64,000 bases of DNA from Anaerococcus pacaensis 9403502. GTDB lineage: Bacteria > Bacillota > Clostridia > Tissierellales > Peptoniphilaceae. Of this stretch, positions 45,379 to 53,895 are shown one piece after another (positions within the stretch are counted from its first letter, which is position 1; each line of letters begins with the position of its first letter). The notes beneath the pieces are model-generated. The model saw nothing but the letters and a program-made list of their open reading frames with translations. It was not told where the DNA came from and ran no database searches. The DNA lies in assembly GCA_000308255.3 (NCBI GenBank), contig HG326663.1, forward strand, positions 148,387-212,386, read 5' to 3'. A program made the translations under genes and the position numbers.

Positions 45379-46016
45379 TAATAATTATAGTCCTGTGGAG
45401 AGTTGATGAAGTATGTAAGTGTAAATAATGATTCATCAAGGTGAACATTTTCTAGTACAACTCCATTTTTTGTTTTTAAGTCTACTGGAGAGAAATTCCA
45501 AATACCCTTCACATCCCCGTCGCAAAGTGTATCTGAGATTTCTTGAGCTGCTTCTTTTGGTGTTGTGATGATACCAATGTCTACTTTATTATCTTTTAGA
45601 TAATCAGCTAGTTCATCTATATTTCTCACTTGCACACCAGCTGTAGATTTTTTTTCAGGATTCTTATCAAATACTGCATCTATGGTGTAGCCAAGTTCTT
45701 TGAATGACTTGTATTGGTAAAGGGCATGGCCGATATTGCCATAACCAATTAGAACCATAGAATAAGACTTGTCTACACCTATAATTTTAGATAACTCTTC
45801 CATAAGTTCTTTGACATTGTAACCATAGCCTTGTTGGCCAAAACAACCGTAGTGGTTTAAGTCTTGTCTAATTTGACTAGCTGTAAGCCCTGTGATATCT
45901 GATAGTTCTTTTGATGATACCCTGACAATCCCTCTATCATTGATACTTTCAAGGTATCTATAATATTTAGGTAGTCTTTTTATAACTGATAGTGATACTC
46001 CATTTCCTTTAGCCAT
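45378..46016 (-). CDS. rex: Redox-sensing repressor Rex
   Basis: 212 residues from the ATG at 46016 (AGAGGAAAGAA upstream). N-terminal winged helix with SVIKRLPKYYRYLESI and LTASQIRQDLNHYGCFGQQGYGY, then a Rossmann domain with LIGYGNIGHALYQY near residue 88 that binds NADH/NAD+. Rex represses fermentative and electron-transfer genes when NADH is low. It lies between a membrane protein gene and the ABC-F gene and overlaps both. A full Rex palindrome was not found in this window by eye. Confidence 0.96.
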   Translation of the reverse strand: MAKGNGVSLSVIKRLPKYYRYLESINDRGIVRVSSKELSDITGLTASQIRQDLNHYGCFGQQGYGYNVKELMEELSKIIGVDKSYSMVLIGYGNIGHALYQYKSFKELGYTIDAVFDKNPEKKSTAGVQVRNIDELADYLKDNKVDIGIITTPKEAAQEISDTLCDGDVKGIWNFSPVDLKTKNGVVLENVHLDESLFTLTYFINSPQDYNY

Positions 46017-46797
46017 TTCTTTCCTCTTTTCTAATTTCATCTAATTCTTCTTTTGTTAAATCTTCTACAAGTTTAATATTATCTATATTATACTCTTCTT
46101 TTTCATCAATGTTAGATTCAAAGACAATTTTTTCACCAATTATTAAATCTTCACTAGAAATATTAACTTGTTTTGGCTCAATATTATCATCTTCACTATC
46201 AATATTAGTCTTATCTATTGAAATCTCGCTGTTATTAATATCTTTTTTAATATCAGCTGTTTCAGTAATGACTTCAGTTTCCGCTGGATTACTTTCAGTA
46301 ATTTCTACAGTTTCTATGACTTCCGCCTCATCTTGATTATCAAGCTCAGTTGAATCTATGACTTTGTGAGCAATCTCTTGTTCATTTATTTTTCTGCCGA
46401 GACTTGTCACATTTATAAGATGAGCAAAATATACTACTATGAGACTGGTGTATAATACAAATTGGTTGTTTTGGTCTAGTAGGCTCACCCCAAATGTCAG
46501 ACCTGCTGGCATTTGGGGGATAAATCTTGCTAATACTAGTATAGCTGGCACACTAAGAAGCCCAAAGGCTATAGCTGTAAGTATCGCTACAAGGACCGAG
46601 AGCCCATAGGACTTACCTTGCAGCAAGACATGAAGGGCATAGATTAGCATAAGGACCCAGGCAATCAGAAAACTAACTGCCCAGATATAGGTGATGACCC
46701 AAACATTCATATTTAGAGTGATTAGCGTTGTCAAAAACACTATCAGGACCATGATACTAAGTATCTGGCTTAGGGTTCTTTCAAATCTCTTTTCCAT
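46009..46797 (-). CDS. Four-helix membrane protein with long acidic tail
   Basis: 262 residues, no named family. Four hydrophobic helices (about residues 12-30, 33-56, 65-90 and 110-128) are followed by a 130-residue acidic, low-complexity tail rich in Glu, Asp, Ile and Thr (TEVITETADIKKDINNSE and similar), ending in basic EEIRKEERNG-like sequence. The tail is probably cytoplasmic and disordered. It lies between typA (6-base gap) and rex (8-base overlap), so all are co-transcribed. A role in redox sensing is not shown by sequence. Confidence 0.7.
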   Translation of the reverse strand: MEKRFERTLSQILSIMVLIVFLTTLITLNMNVWVITYIWAVSFLIAWVLMLIYALHVLLQGKSYGLSVLVAILTAIAFGLLSVPAILVLARFIPQMPAGLTFGVSLLDQNNQFVLYTSLIVVYFAHLINVTSLGRKINEQEIAHKVIDSTELDNQDEAEVIETVEITESNPAETEVITETADIKKDINNSEISIDKTNIDSEDDNIEPKQVNISSEDLIIGEKIVFESNIDEKEEYNIDNIKLVEDLTKEELDEIRKEERNG

Positions 46798-46803
46798 ATT
46801 TAC

Positions 46804-48624
46804 CTACTTATTTTTCTTTGATTTGTACCTCAGATTGCTATCTAGTATTCTCTTTCTTATTCTAAGGTTGTTTGGAGTTACTTCGATGAGCTCATCATCT
46901 TCTACAAACTCCATCATCTCTTCGACACTCATTTTCTTTGCTGGAGTGAGCATAATGGCATCATCTGAACCTGATGCACGGGTATTGGTAAGTTTCTTTT
47001 GCTTGCAGACATTGACATCGATATCTAGTCCCTTCGGATTCATACCTACTACTAAGCCTTCGTAGACTTCATCGCCTGGTTCTATAAAGAGTAGGCCCCT
47101 GGTTTGAGCTGAATTTAGACCGTAAGCACGGGCAATTCCCTGTTCACTTGCAACTAGTGACCCATCTTGGCGGGTTTCGATGTCGCCTTTGTAGGCAGCA
47201 TATTCTTCAAATTCTGAGTTTAAGATACCTGTTCCCTTGGTATCGGTTAAGAATTCTGTTCTATAACCAATGAGCCCACGAGCCGGAATCCTAAATACCA
47301 TTCTTGTATAACCAGAGGATGTAGGGCTCATATCAATTAGCTCACCCTTTCTGCGGCCAAGCTTTTCTATTACAGATCCTGTGTATTCTTGATCTACATC
47401 TATGGTTGCAATCTCTATTGGTTCATGGCGTTTGCCATCGATATCCTTATACATTACTTCTGGTTTTGATACTTGGAATTCATAGCCTTCGCGGCGTAGG
47501 TTTTCGATAAGTACTGATAGGTGAAGTTCTCCACGGCCTGATACTCTAAAGGCTTCTGTAGAGTCTGTAGGCTCTACACGTAGGGATACGTCAGTTTCTT
47601 TTTCCTTAAATAGCCTCTCACGTAGGTGGCGGCTGGTGACATATTTACCATCACGACCAGCAAACGGGCTATCATTTACTGAAAATGTCATAGAAAGGGT
47701 TGGTTCAGATATTTTTGTAAATTCAATTGGAGTATGATCTGCCTCAGTCCCTATGGTGTCCCCTATTGATATATCTTCCATACCTGATAGGGCTACTATA
47801 GAACCAAATTTTGCTTCTTCTACCTCAACTCTTTCTAGGCCGTCAAATTCATATACTGTGACGATTTTTGACTTGATTAGCCTATCATCTTCATTGAAAT
47901 TGGTAATGACTGCATTGTCATTTTTCTTAATAACACCTTGCTCAACCTTACCAATAGCTATACTTCCTAAGAATTCATTGTAGTCTGTGGTTGACACTAG
48001 AACTTTAAATGGAGCATCTTCGTCGGCTTCAAATTCTGGTGTGTGTTCGATGATGGTATCTAAGAGATCTGTCATATCTTCTTTTACTACGCCCTTTTCA
48101 AGGCTTGCCCAGCCATTTTTAGCTGATGCATAGACAAAAGGACTTTCTAGATATGACTCATCTGCATCGAGTGAGATAAATAGGTCTAAGATTTCATCTT
48201 CAACTTCATCTATCCTCTGGTCTGGTCTGTCGACTTTGTTGATACAAATAATTGCTGGTAGGCCAAGCTCAATGGCCTTTCTAAGTACAAACTTTGTCTG
48301 TGGCATAGGCCCTTCGTGGCTGTCCACTACTAGTACTACAGACTCAGCCATATTTAGTACACGCTCTACCTCACCACCAAAGTCCGCGTGGCCTGGTGTG
48401 TCTATAATATTTATTTTCATATCTTTATAATGAACTGCAGTATTTTTAGAAAGAATTGTTATCCCTCTTTCTTTTTCAATACTATTTGAGTCCATTACTC
48501 TTTCATTTACTGCTTGATTTTCACGAAAGAGCCCGCTTGTTCTAAGTAGACCATCAACAAGTGTTGTCTTACCGTGGTCAACGTGGGCTATTATCGCTAC
48601 ATTACGTACATCAGATCTTTTCAT
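46804..48624 (-). CDS. typA: Translational GTPase TypA/BipA
   Basis: 606 residues from the ATG at 48624 (AGAAGGAATT upstream); an 11-codon longer frame is possible. G1 AHVDHGKTTLVDGLL, G2 region RGITILSKNTAV, G3 DTPGHADFGGEVER, G4 NKVDRPDQR, then EF-G-like domains III and V and the BipA-specific C-terminal domain (GLLFIEPGDEVYEGLVVG, TNTRASGSDDA). It acts in ribosome assembly and stress adaptation, notably at low temperature. First gene of the unit with the membrane protein, rex and ABC-F genes. Confidence 0.96.
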   Translation of the reverse strand: MKRSDVRNVAIIAHVDHGKTTLVDGLLRTSGLFRENQAVNERVMDSNSIEKERGITILSKNTAVHYKDMKINIIDTPGHADFGGEVERVLNMAESVVLVVDSHEGPMPQTKFVLRKAIELGLPAIICINKVDRPDQRIDEVEDEILDLFISLDADESYLESPFVYASAKNGWASLEKGVVKEDMTDLLDTIIEHTPEFEADEDAPFKVLVSTTDYNEFLGSIAIGKVEQGVIKKNDNAVITNFNEDDRLIKSKIVTVYEFDGLERVEVEEAKFGSIVALSGMEDISIGDTIGTEADHTPIEFTKISEPTLSMTFSVNDSPFAGRDGKYVTSRHLRERLFKEKETDVSLRVEPTDSTEAFRVSGRGELHLSVLIENLRREGYEFQVSKPEVMYKDIDGKRHEPIEIATIDVDQEYTGSVIEKLGRRKGELIDMSPTSSGYTRMVFRIPARGLIGYRTEFLTDTKGTGILNSEFEEYAAYKGDIETRQDGSLVASEQGIARAYGLNSAQTRGLLFIEPGDEVYEGLVVGMNPKGLDIDVNVCKQKKLTNTRASGSDDAIMLTPAKKMSVEEMMEFVEDDELIEVTPNNLRIRKRILDSNLRYKSKKNK

Positions 48625-48699
48625 AATTCCTTCTTTCAAACTCATGTTTTCTATCAATATATTATATCGATTGTGTAAATATTATCAATAAATCCAAAT

Positions 48700-48727
48700 A
48701 AAAAACATCTAGATAAAGCTAGATGTC
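48700..48727 (-). terminator. Terminator of the RsbW-like ATPase gene
   Basis: 8-bp perfect stem ACATCTAG/CTAGATGT, loop of 6, then T run on the minus strand. Its first arm is made by the last codons and stop of the gene. Confidence 0.8.
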
Positions 48728-49114
48728 TTCGTCCTCTTCATTTGTATTTATCATCACTACTATTGTATTGTCCTTGACATATAGGCTATCAGCCAAGGTG
48801 TACACCAGCTGTATGCCTCTACCGTGGTCTGACATGAGGTCGCGTTCTTTGGAATATATTATTCCATCCCCCTCATCTTTGACCTTGATTACCGCCAAAT
48901 CACCATCAAAACATAGCATTACTTCTATTATCTTATCAAACTCTTTATTATTGCCGTGCTTATAAGAATTTATAATTAGCTCATCAAGTATAAGCCTAAT
49001 CTTAAAGATGAAATCATCATCGTAGTCCAAGTCGTGGAGCATACTTGTGGTATCATCCCTAAATTGCTTAATCAGACCTAGGTCAGTATTTATTAGATTT
49101 CTAACAATCTCCAT
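48719..49114 (-). CDS. RsbW/SpoIIAB-like HATPase protein
   Basis: 131 residues, a stand-alone GHKL ATPase domain. N box ELIINSYKHGN near residue 48, G1 VKDEGDGI near 79 and G2 DHGRGIQLVYTLAD near 95. Such proteins are anti-sigma-factor serine kinases; the partner sigma and anti-anti-sigma genes usually lie next to them, but none does here. Glu/Asp-rich C-terminus. Divergent from rubredoxin. The target is unknown. Confidence 0.82.
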   Translation of the reverse strand: MEIVRNLINTDLGLIKQFRDDTTSMLHDLDYDDDFIFKIRLILDELIINSYKHGNNKEFDKIIEVMLCFDGDLAVIKVKDEGDGIIYSKERDLMSDHGRGIQLVYTLADSLYVKDNTIVVMINTNEEDEDI

Positions 49115-49177
49115 AGCTTCTCTCCTAATTATTATCTTTATACCCAGCTGGGCCGATAAATAATTATTTGCCTACTA

Positions 49178-49207
49178 TTGTTAGAATTCGTCTAAAAGTG
49201 GTATAAT
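49178..49207 (+). promoter_or_regulatory. Promoter of the rubredoxin gene
   Basis: TTGTTA (49178-49183), 18-base spacer, TATAAT (49202-49207), 33 bases before the ATG. Confidence 0.65.
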
Positions 49208-49240
49208 ATTAATGTAATAACAATGAAAGGAGACATTGGT

Positions 49241-49399
49241 ATGAAATACGTATGTACAGCATGTGGCTACATATATGATCCTGCTGAAGGAGATGTTGAC
49301 AACGGAATCGAAGCAGGTACAGAATTTGACCAACTTCCAGAAGATTGGGTTTGCCCAGTTTGTGGAGTAGGCAAAGATATGTTCGAACCACAAGAATAA
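49241..49399 (+). CDS. Rubredoxin
   Basis: 52 residues beginning [18 protein letters not shown] and containing the second cysteine pair in [11 protein letters not shown]; the two CxxC pairs bind one iron. DPAEGD and LPEDW are classic rubredoxin blocks. It is a cytosolic one-electron carrier, in anaerobes often feeding peroxide or oxygen reductases. ATG after AAAGGAGACATTGGT, with its own promoter and a terminator, so it is a single-gene unit. It was found by reading the + strand directly because it is very short; the longer reading frames on the opposite strand here are shadows. Confidence 0.97.
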   Translation: MKYVCTACGYIYDPAEGDVDNGIEAGTEFDQLPEDWVCPVCGVGKDMFEPQE

Positions 49400-49408
49400 T
49401 ATAAATTT

Positions 49409-49436
49409 AAAGAGGCTAGCTTAGCCTCTTTTTTAG
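49409..49436. terminator. Bidirectional terminator between rubredoxin and lplA
   Basis: 9-bp perfect stem AAGAGGCTA/TAGCCTCTT with 3-base loop and T run. Confidence 0.88.
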
Positions 49437-50425
49437 TTGGCAAATATTAAATTTAAAAATTCTTCATTGCTAATATTTCCTAGATAATTTTTTATATCAG
49501 TATTATTTATTATTTTCTCAAATTCCCTATATGAAAAATGCGATCCTATAAATAAATTTTCAAAATTTATAATATCAGCTTTGCCGAAAAAATCACCATA
49601 GACTTTAAAGTTAGCTACTAGGCCATGGTCAAGGCCAATATTTACCTCTATTAAGCCAACTCCATCAATATATGCAGAAGATCTAAAAGTACTAGGCAAA
49701 GATTTCCCATAATTCCAATCCCAGCTAGCATATTTATTATCACGCAAGTTTTCTACTTCCTTTAATTGGCTATCAGTAAGCTCGTAAAAACTTACATCTA
49801 CAAATCCTCTTAACACCTCATCTCGGATTACTTCCATAAATTCCTCGACACCCATGTTATTTTTAAGATAGGGTTTAATATTGGTCACCCTGGACCTTAT
49901 CGACTTAATTCCCTTAGACTGAAACTTCTTTTCATTTACCCTAAGAGCATTAGCTAGGACTGCTAGGTCCGTATCAAAAAGCATCGCCCCATTGCTTAGA
50001 ACTCTACCATCGCCTAAGCGTTGCGAGAGGCCAGCACATTTTTTGCCATTAATCACTATATCATTGCGACCAGAAAGTGAAGCAGGCACTCCGAGCTTAT
50101 TAAGGGAATCTACTATAGGCTGGGTCAATATTTTAAAATCAATTTCCGCCTCATCATCAGTAGATGCAAAAAAAGAAAAATTCACATTGCCTAGATCATG
50201 ATAAACTGCTCCACCTCCTGGCATGCGGCGAACTACTTTTATATTATTTGCTTCTACATAAGCCGTATTTATCTCTTCGATAGTATTTTGATTGCGGCCT
50301 ACGATAATGGCATTATCATTGCGCCATAGCATAAAGTAATTATCATCAGTTTTATTTTCAAAAACCCATTCTTCAAGGGCTAGGTTGAAGTAGGGATCTG
50401 TGCTTTTATTTACTATAAATTTCAT
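49433..50425 (-). CDS. lplA: Lipoate-protein ligase A
   Basis: 330 residues from the ATG at 50425 with GGAGGTCGT upstream. Head domain: NLALEEWVF, MLWRNDNAIIVGRNQN, KVVRRMPGGGAVYHDLGN (lipoate loop) and the lysine block GRNDIVINGKKCAGLSQR; a C-terminal accessory domain follows (YGKSLPSTFR, then about 75 residues). It activates free lipoate with ATP and transfers it to lysine of lipoyl domains. It is divergent from osmC and close to the lipoyl-domain dehydrogenase, whose Lys40 is an obvious substrate. No lipoate synthesis genes are seen here, so salvage is likely. Confidence 0.94.
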   Translation of the reverse strand: MKFIVNKSTDPYFNLALEEWVFENKTDDNYFMLWRNDNAIIVGRNQNTIEEINTAYVEANNIKVVRRMPGGGAVYHDLGNVNFSFFASTDDEAEIDFKILTQPIVDSLNKLGVPASLSGRNDIVINGKKCAGLSQRLGDGRVLSNGAMLFDTDLAVLANALRVNEKKFQSKGIKSIRSRVTNIKPYLKNNMGVEEFMEVIRDEVLRGFVDVSFYELTDSQLKEVENLRDNKYASWDWNYGKSLPSTFRSSAYIDGVGLIEVNIGLDHGLVANFKVYGDFFGKADIINFENLFIGSHFSYREFEKIINNTDIKNYLGNISNEEFLNLIFAN

Positions 50426-50535
50426 ACGACCTCCATTTGACAATTATATTATATCAATTATAAAAATTTTGTTAAAAATTGGATAATATGGGTATGAAAA
50501 AAATAACAAGATATTAAAAAATTTAGGAGGATACG

Positions 50536-50979
50536 ATGAAATTAACTATCAAATCAAGTGTAAAGTCTCTACCAGAATCTTTCCAAGCTGAAGCAAGCGC
50601 TGGCAAACACGTGGTAAGAATCGATGAGCCAGAATCAAATGGTGGTACAGACACTGGTATGAACCCAGTTGAACTTATGCTATCAGGCCTAGGTGCTTGC
50701 CAAGTACTAGGAGCTAAATTATTTGCACAAGCTATCGGCTTCAAATTTGAAGAAATTACTGTAGAAGTAGAAGGTGATGCTGATACAGATGCTCTAATGA
50801 GCGAAGAAGATGGTGTATACCGTGGCCTAAACGAGATCAGATGCTACTACCACATCAAAACAGACGAACCAGAAGAAAAAGTTCAACAATTCATCAAACT
50901 AATTGATGCTAGATGCCCAGTATCTGAAACACTCAAAAACGAAGTAAAAGTAATCCAAACAGGTTACGAAATTCACTAA
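50536..50979 (+). CDS. OsmC family protein
   Basis: 147-residue OsmC/Ohr-superfamily protein with both catalytic cysteines: Cys55 in LMLSGLGACQVL and Cys127 in IDARCPVSETL, in the helix and loop positions used for thiol-dependent reduction of organic hydroperoxides. GMNPVELMLSGLGAC is strongly conserved. A third cysteine (Cys103) is also present. In this superfamily the natural reductant can be a lipoylated protein recycled by dihydrolipoamide dehydrogenase, which is the gene that follows. ATG after TTAGGAGG. A terminator-like hairpin lies in the 51-base gap to the next gene. Confidence 0.9.
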   Translation: MKLTIKSSVKSLPESFQAEASAGKHVVRIDEPESNGGTDTGMNPVELMLSGLGACQVLGAKLFAQAIGFKFEEITVEVEGDADTDALMSEEDGVYRGLNEIRCYYHIKTDEPEEKVQQFIKLIDARCPVSETLKNEVKVIQTGYEIH

Positions 50980-50989
50980 GAAAAAAACT

Positions 50990-51018
50990 TGGAGGTTGTT
51001 TTTACAACCTCTTTTTTA
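50990..51018 (+). terminator. Hairpin terminator/attenuator between osmC and lpd
   Basis: 8-bp stem GAGGTTGT/ACAACCTC, loop TTTT, six T. It sits between two same-strand genes, so it could reduce lpd transcription relative to osmC. No separate promoter for lpd was evident in the 13 bases left. Confidence 0.75.
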
Positions 51019-51030
51019 TTAGGAGAAATT

Positions 51031-52719
51031 ATGGAAGTAAAATTACCAATATATCCAGGTAATAAAGCCAATATCGTAGGAAATATCGAGGTAAAGGTAG
51101 GCGATGAAGTCACTGAAGGAAATCTTCTTACCAATATCGAAACAGGCAAGGGCAGCCGCGACCTTAAGGCGAAGACTAGTGGAATAATAAAATCAATCCA
51201 TATAGCAGCTGGTGATGAGGTCCATGCAGGTGATTTGCTATTTGTAATCGAAGATGCTAGTGTTGATACTAAACAAGAGCAAATCATAGTAAATAAAACA
51301 GAAGTACCCGTTTCCGAACTGGACATCACCTCAGACCTTGATACAGACCTAGCCATCATAGGTGGTGGACCAGGTGGATATGTGACAGCAATCTATGCAG
51401 CAAAGAAGGGCCTAGATGTGACCCTTATCGAAGAAGCTGACCTTGGTGGCACATGTCTAAACTTTGGCTGCATCCCAACCAAAGCTCTTATAAAAGTAGC
51501 CCATACTTATAAAAATATAAAAGAAGCTGACTCCTTAGGCATAAATGTGGCTGGCGAAGTTAGTTTTGATTTTGAAAAAGTAATAGAATATAAGGATGGG
51601 ATTGTAAGTAGCTTGGTAGATGGGATTGGATATTTGCTTGAAAAAAATAATATCAAACTCGTAAGAGAACATGCAAGCTTTATAGACAACTACAAAATTA
51701 AAGTAGCTGACCACACCATAAGTGCAAAAAATATTATAATAGCAACCGGGTCAAAACTTACTAAGCTTGAGGTCCCTGGAGCTAATCTATCCAAGGTCCA
51801 AACTGCCAAAGAAGCCCTGATAGACCCAGACTACCCTGATGCAATCACGATAATCGGAGGTGGAGTTATCGGCCTAGAATTTGCCTTTATGTACAGAGAA
51901 TTTGGTGCTGAGGTCAATATACTCACCCACCGCGACCAAATCCTCCGTGGCACCGATAGAGATGCAGTAAAGTTTATAGAAGAAAAGGCGAATTCTCTAG
52001 GGATAAATATTTATTACAATAGCCCAATAAATGATATTAGAGAAGCTACCAATGGCAAGCTCATTACAAACTTTAGCCACGCTGGGATAGATAAGGCTGT
52101 CGTAAGTGATAAGGTCCTCATGACTGTGGGCACTCCAATGAATATAGATGGCCTAGACCTTGACAAGACTGATGTTGCCCTAAACGAGAACAAAACAGGC
52201 ATTGCAGTAAATGACTACATGCAAACATCAGTAGAGAATATCTATGCCATAGGCGATGTAAATAAAATCTACCAACTAGCCCATGTGGCTAGCCATCAAG
52301 GGATTATAGCAGTTGACCATATACTTGATAATGAAAAAGCCTTTGATATATTAACAGTACCAAAGGTAATCTATACTCATCCTGAGATAGCATCTGTTGG
52401 CTACACCGAAGATGAGCTTAGTGCTTCTCACATAGATTATGAAAGTCAAACTATGGATTTTGCAGCCATCGGCAAGGCTCTCATCGATAATAATGGCGAA
52501 GGTTTTATCAAAGTCCATATGGATAAGGCTAGCCACAAAATCCTAGGTGCTCTTATAGTAGGTCCTGATGCCAATAATCTTATATCAGACTTCGCCCTTG
52601 CTATCACAAAGGGGCTTACAATTGATGATATAGCTGATACCATCTATGCCCACCCTACCACAAGCGAAATCAACCACGAAATAGCAATGAAACTCCTAGA
52701 CCTATCCATCCACGAATAG
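51031..52719 (+). CDS. lpd: Dihydrolipoamide dehydrogenase with N-terminal lipoyl domain
   Basis: 562 residues from the ATG at 51031 (TTAGGAGAAAT upstream). Residues 1-75 are a lipoyl domain with ETGKGSRDL, Lys40 being the likely lipoylated residue. After a 30-residue linker comes the flavoprotein disulfide reductase: FAD site AIIGGGPGGYVTA near 109, redox pair Cys142/Cys147 in GGTCLNFGCIP, NAD site TIIGGGVIGLEF, second FAD motif YAIGDVN, and the C-terminal AHPTTSEINHE with the catalytic His-Glu. It reoxidises or reduces dihydrolipoyl groups with NAD(H). No 2-oxoacid dehydrogenase or glycine cleavage gene is adjacent; osmC is. Terminator follows. Confidence 0.95.
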   Translation: MEVKLPIYPGNKANIVGNIEVKVGDEVTEGNLLTNIETGKGSRDLKAKTSGIIKSIHIAAGDEVHAGDLLFVIEDASVDTKQEQIIVNKTEVPVSELDITSDLDTDLAIIGGGPGGYVTAIYAAKKGLDVTLIEEADLGGTCLNFGCIPTKALIKVAHTYKNIKEADSLGINVAGEVSFDFEKVIEYKDGIVSSLVDGIGYLLEKNNIKLVREHASFIDNYKIKVADHTISAKNIIIATGSKLTKLEVPGANLSKVQTAKEALIDPDYPDAITIIGGGVIGLEFAFMYREFGAEVNILTHRDQILRGTDRDAVKFIEEKANSLGINIYYNSPINDIREATNGKLITNFSHAGIDKAVVSDKVLMTVGTPMNIDGLDLDKTDVALNENKTGIAVNDYMQTSVENIYAIGDVNKIYQLAHVASHQGIIAVDHILDNEKAFDILTVPKVIYTHPEIASVGYTEDELSASHIDYESQTMDFAAIGKALIDNNGEGFIKVHMDKASHKILGALIVGPDANNLISDFALAITKGLTIDDIADTIYAHPTTSEINHEIAMKLLDLSIHE

Positions 52720-52726
52720 CAAAAAC

Positions 52727-52763
52727 AAAAGCACGTAAGAATTTACTTACGTGCTTGTTTTTC
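52727..52763. terminator. Bidirectional terminator after lpd
   Basis: 11-bp perfect stem AAGCACGTAAG/CTTACGTGCTT with A and T runs. On the minus strand one arm encodes the last residues KQARK and the stop of the surface protein. Confidence 0.88.
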
Positions 52764-53831
52764 GTAGTGTCTAAGGGCTAGTAGAACTGATAGGGCTATT
52801 ACCAATACTAGTATTACTATGATGACTATTGTCATAGACCTAGTAGGTCCAGCATCTAGCTCTTGGTTGAGCTTTGGTGATTTCTCAATGTGAATTTCTT
52901 TGGTTTCGCTAGTGTAATCCTTGTTCCTATCGGTTGTCTCGTCTATTTCATCATTTTCCACTGCGGCTTCAATATCAATCTCTTCATTTTTTTGATCATC
53001 TATGGTTAGCTTGTCCTTATTTTCTGTAATATAGGCATAAGCTTCGGTAGATGTTTCTTTGATTGACTGATTGATTTTTTCTACTGCCTCGTTACGAAGT
53101 TCTTGTTTTTTCTCTTCTGTTGGGGCAGCTTCTATTCTTTTGTTGTACTCTTGGATGATTAACTGAGTAGCTGTTGCGATTTTTTCGCTCTCAGCCTTGC
53201 TAATTTTATTGGAGCTCACTACTTCAGTTACTAGGTCCACAGTTTTTTTAATTTCTTGATTATTTGAAGCTTGTGGACGGGTGTTTGGTGTTGTTGTAGT
53301 AGTCGTCGTGCTTGTGCTAGGGGCTGGTTTTTCAGCTGGTACTTCCTTTAGGAATTTATCAATCTCATCAACGAGTTTTTTGACTTCAGGGGAGACCTGG
53401 TCTTTAGGTTTTTGTTCTGGAGCTTGGTTGTTGATCGGTTTTTGAGCGGGTGTTTGAGGTGCCTTGTCTTCTTCTTTGGCTTTTTCCTTCTCCCTAATCT
53501 CTTCATTTACTCTTTTGTTGACTTCTGCAGCATTCTTATCGTAATTTACCTCAAGTTTAGTCGAGGGTTGGCTTTCTTTTACTTCAGTAGCTTCTTTTGT
53601 TTTTGTTTCTACTGGTACTTCTTTGTCCTCAACAGGAGCTTCAGCTGGCTTTGCCGTAGCATTCACATTGTTGGGCTCTATGGTGATACCCTCTAGGATT
53701 ATTACATCACCGCTTTTTAGATCAGTAGTAGGTTTTTCTTCAACAACTTGCTCACTTTCAGCAGCAAAAGTGACAGGCGTAGATATCAAAGCCACTATGA
53801 GGCAAAAGAATATGTTTACTAGTGACTTCAT
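52743..53831 (-). CDS. Secreted membrane-anchored protein with low-complexity repeats
   Basis: 362 residues from the ATG at 53831 (GGATGGAGGATAT upstream). Signal peptide of about 24 residues (NIFFCLIVALISTPVTFAA), then a Lys/Glu/Pro-rich, low-complexity extracellular region with a run of threonines (STSTTTTTTTPNTRP) and charged helices (KKLVDEIDKFLKEV, NKRVNEEIREKEK). A C-terminal membrane helix (TIVIIVILVLVIALSVLLAL) and KQARK tail anchor it; there is no LPXTG. A long, partly coiled stalk on the cell surface is the best reading. No enzyme domain was recognised. Monocistronic. Confidence 0.72.
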   Translation of the reverse strand: MKSLVNIFFCLIVALISTPVTFAAESEQVVEEKPTTDLKSGDVIILEGITIEPNNVNATAKPAEAPVEDKEVPVETKTKEATEVKESQPSTKLEVNYDKNAAEVNKRVNEEIREKEKAKEEDKAPQTPAQKPINNQAPEQKPKDQVSPEVKKLVDEIDKFLKEVPAEKPAPSTSTTTTTTTPNTRPQASNNQEIKKTVDLVTEVVSSNKISKAESEKIATATQLIIQEYNKRIEAAPTEEKKQELRNEAVEKINQSIKETSTEAYAYITENKDKLTIDDQKNEEIDIEAAVENDEIDETTDRNKDYTSETKEIHIEKSPKLNQELDAGPTRSMTIVIIVILVLVIALSVLLALRHYEKQARK

Positions 53832-53895
53832 ATATCCTCCATCCATAGTTTCTCAATAATATTTTACGATAATAATCTACACAATTCAATCACAA

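Noticed and set aside
49181..49393. Two minus-strand frames over the rubredoxin locus
   Set aside because: They are reverse reads of rubredoxin codons; the + strand gives a perfect rubredoxin.
53268..53310. Short tandem repeat as a CRISPR or minisatellite
   Set aside because: It encodes the Thr run of the surface protein; no spacers or regular repeat units.
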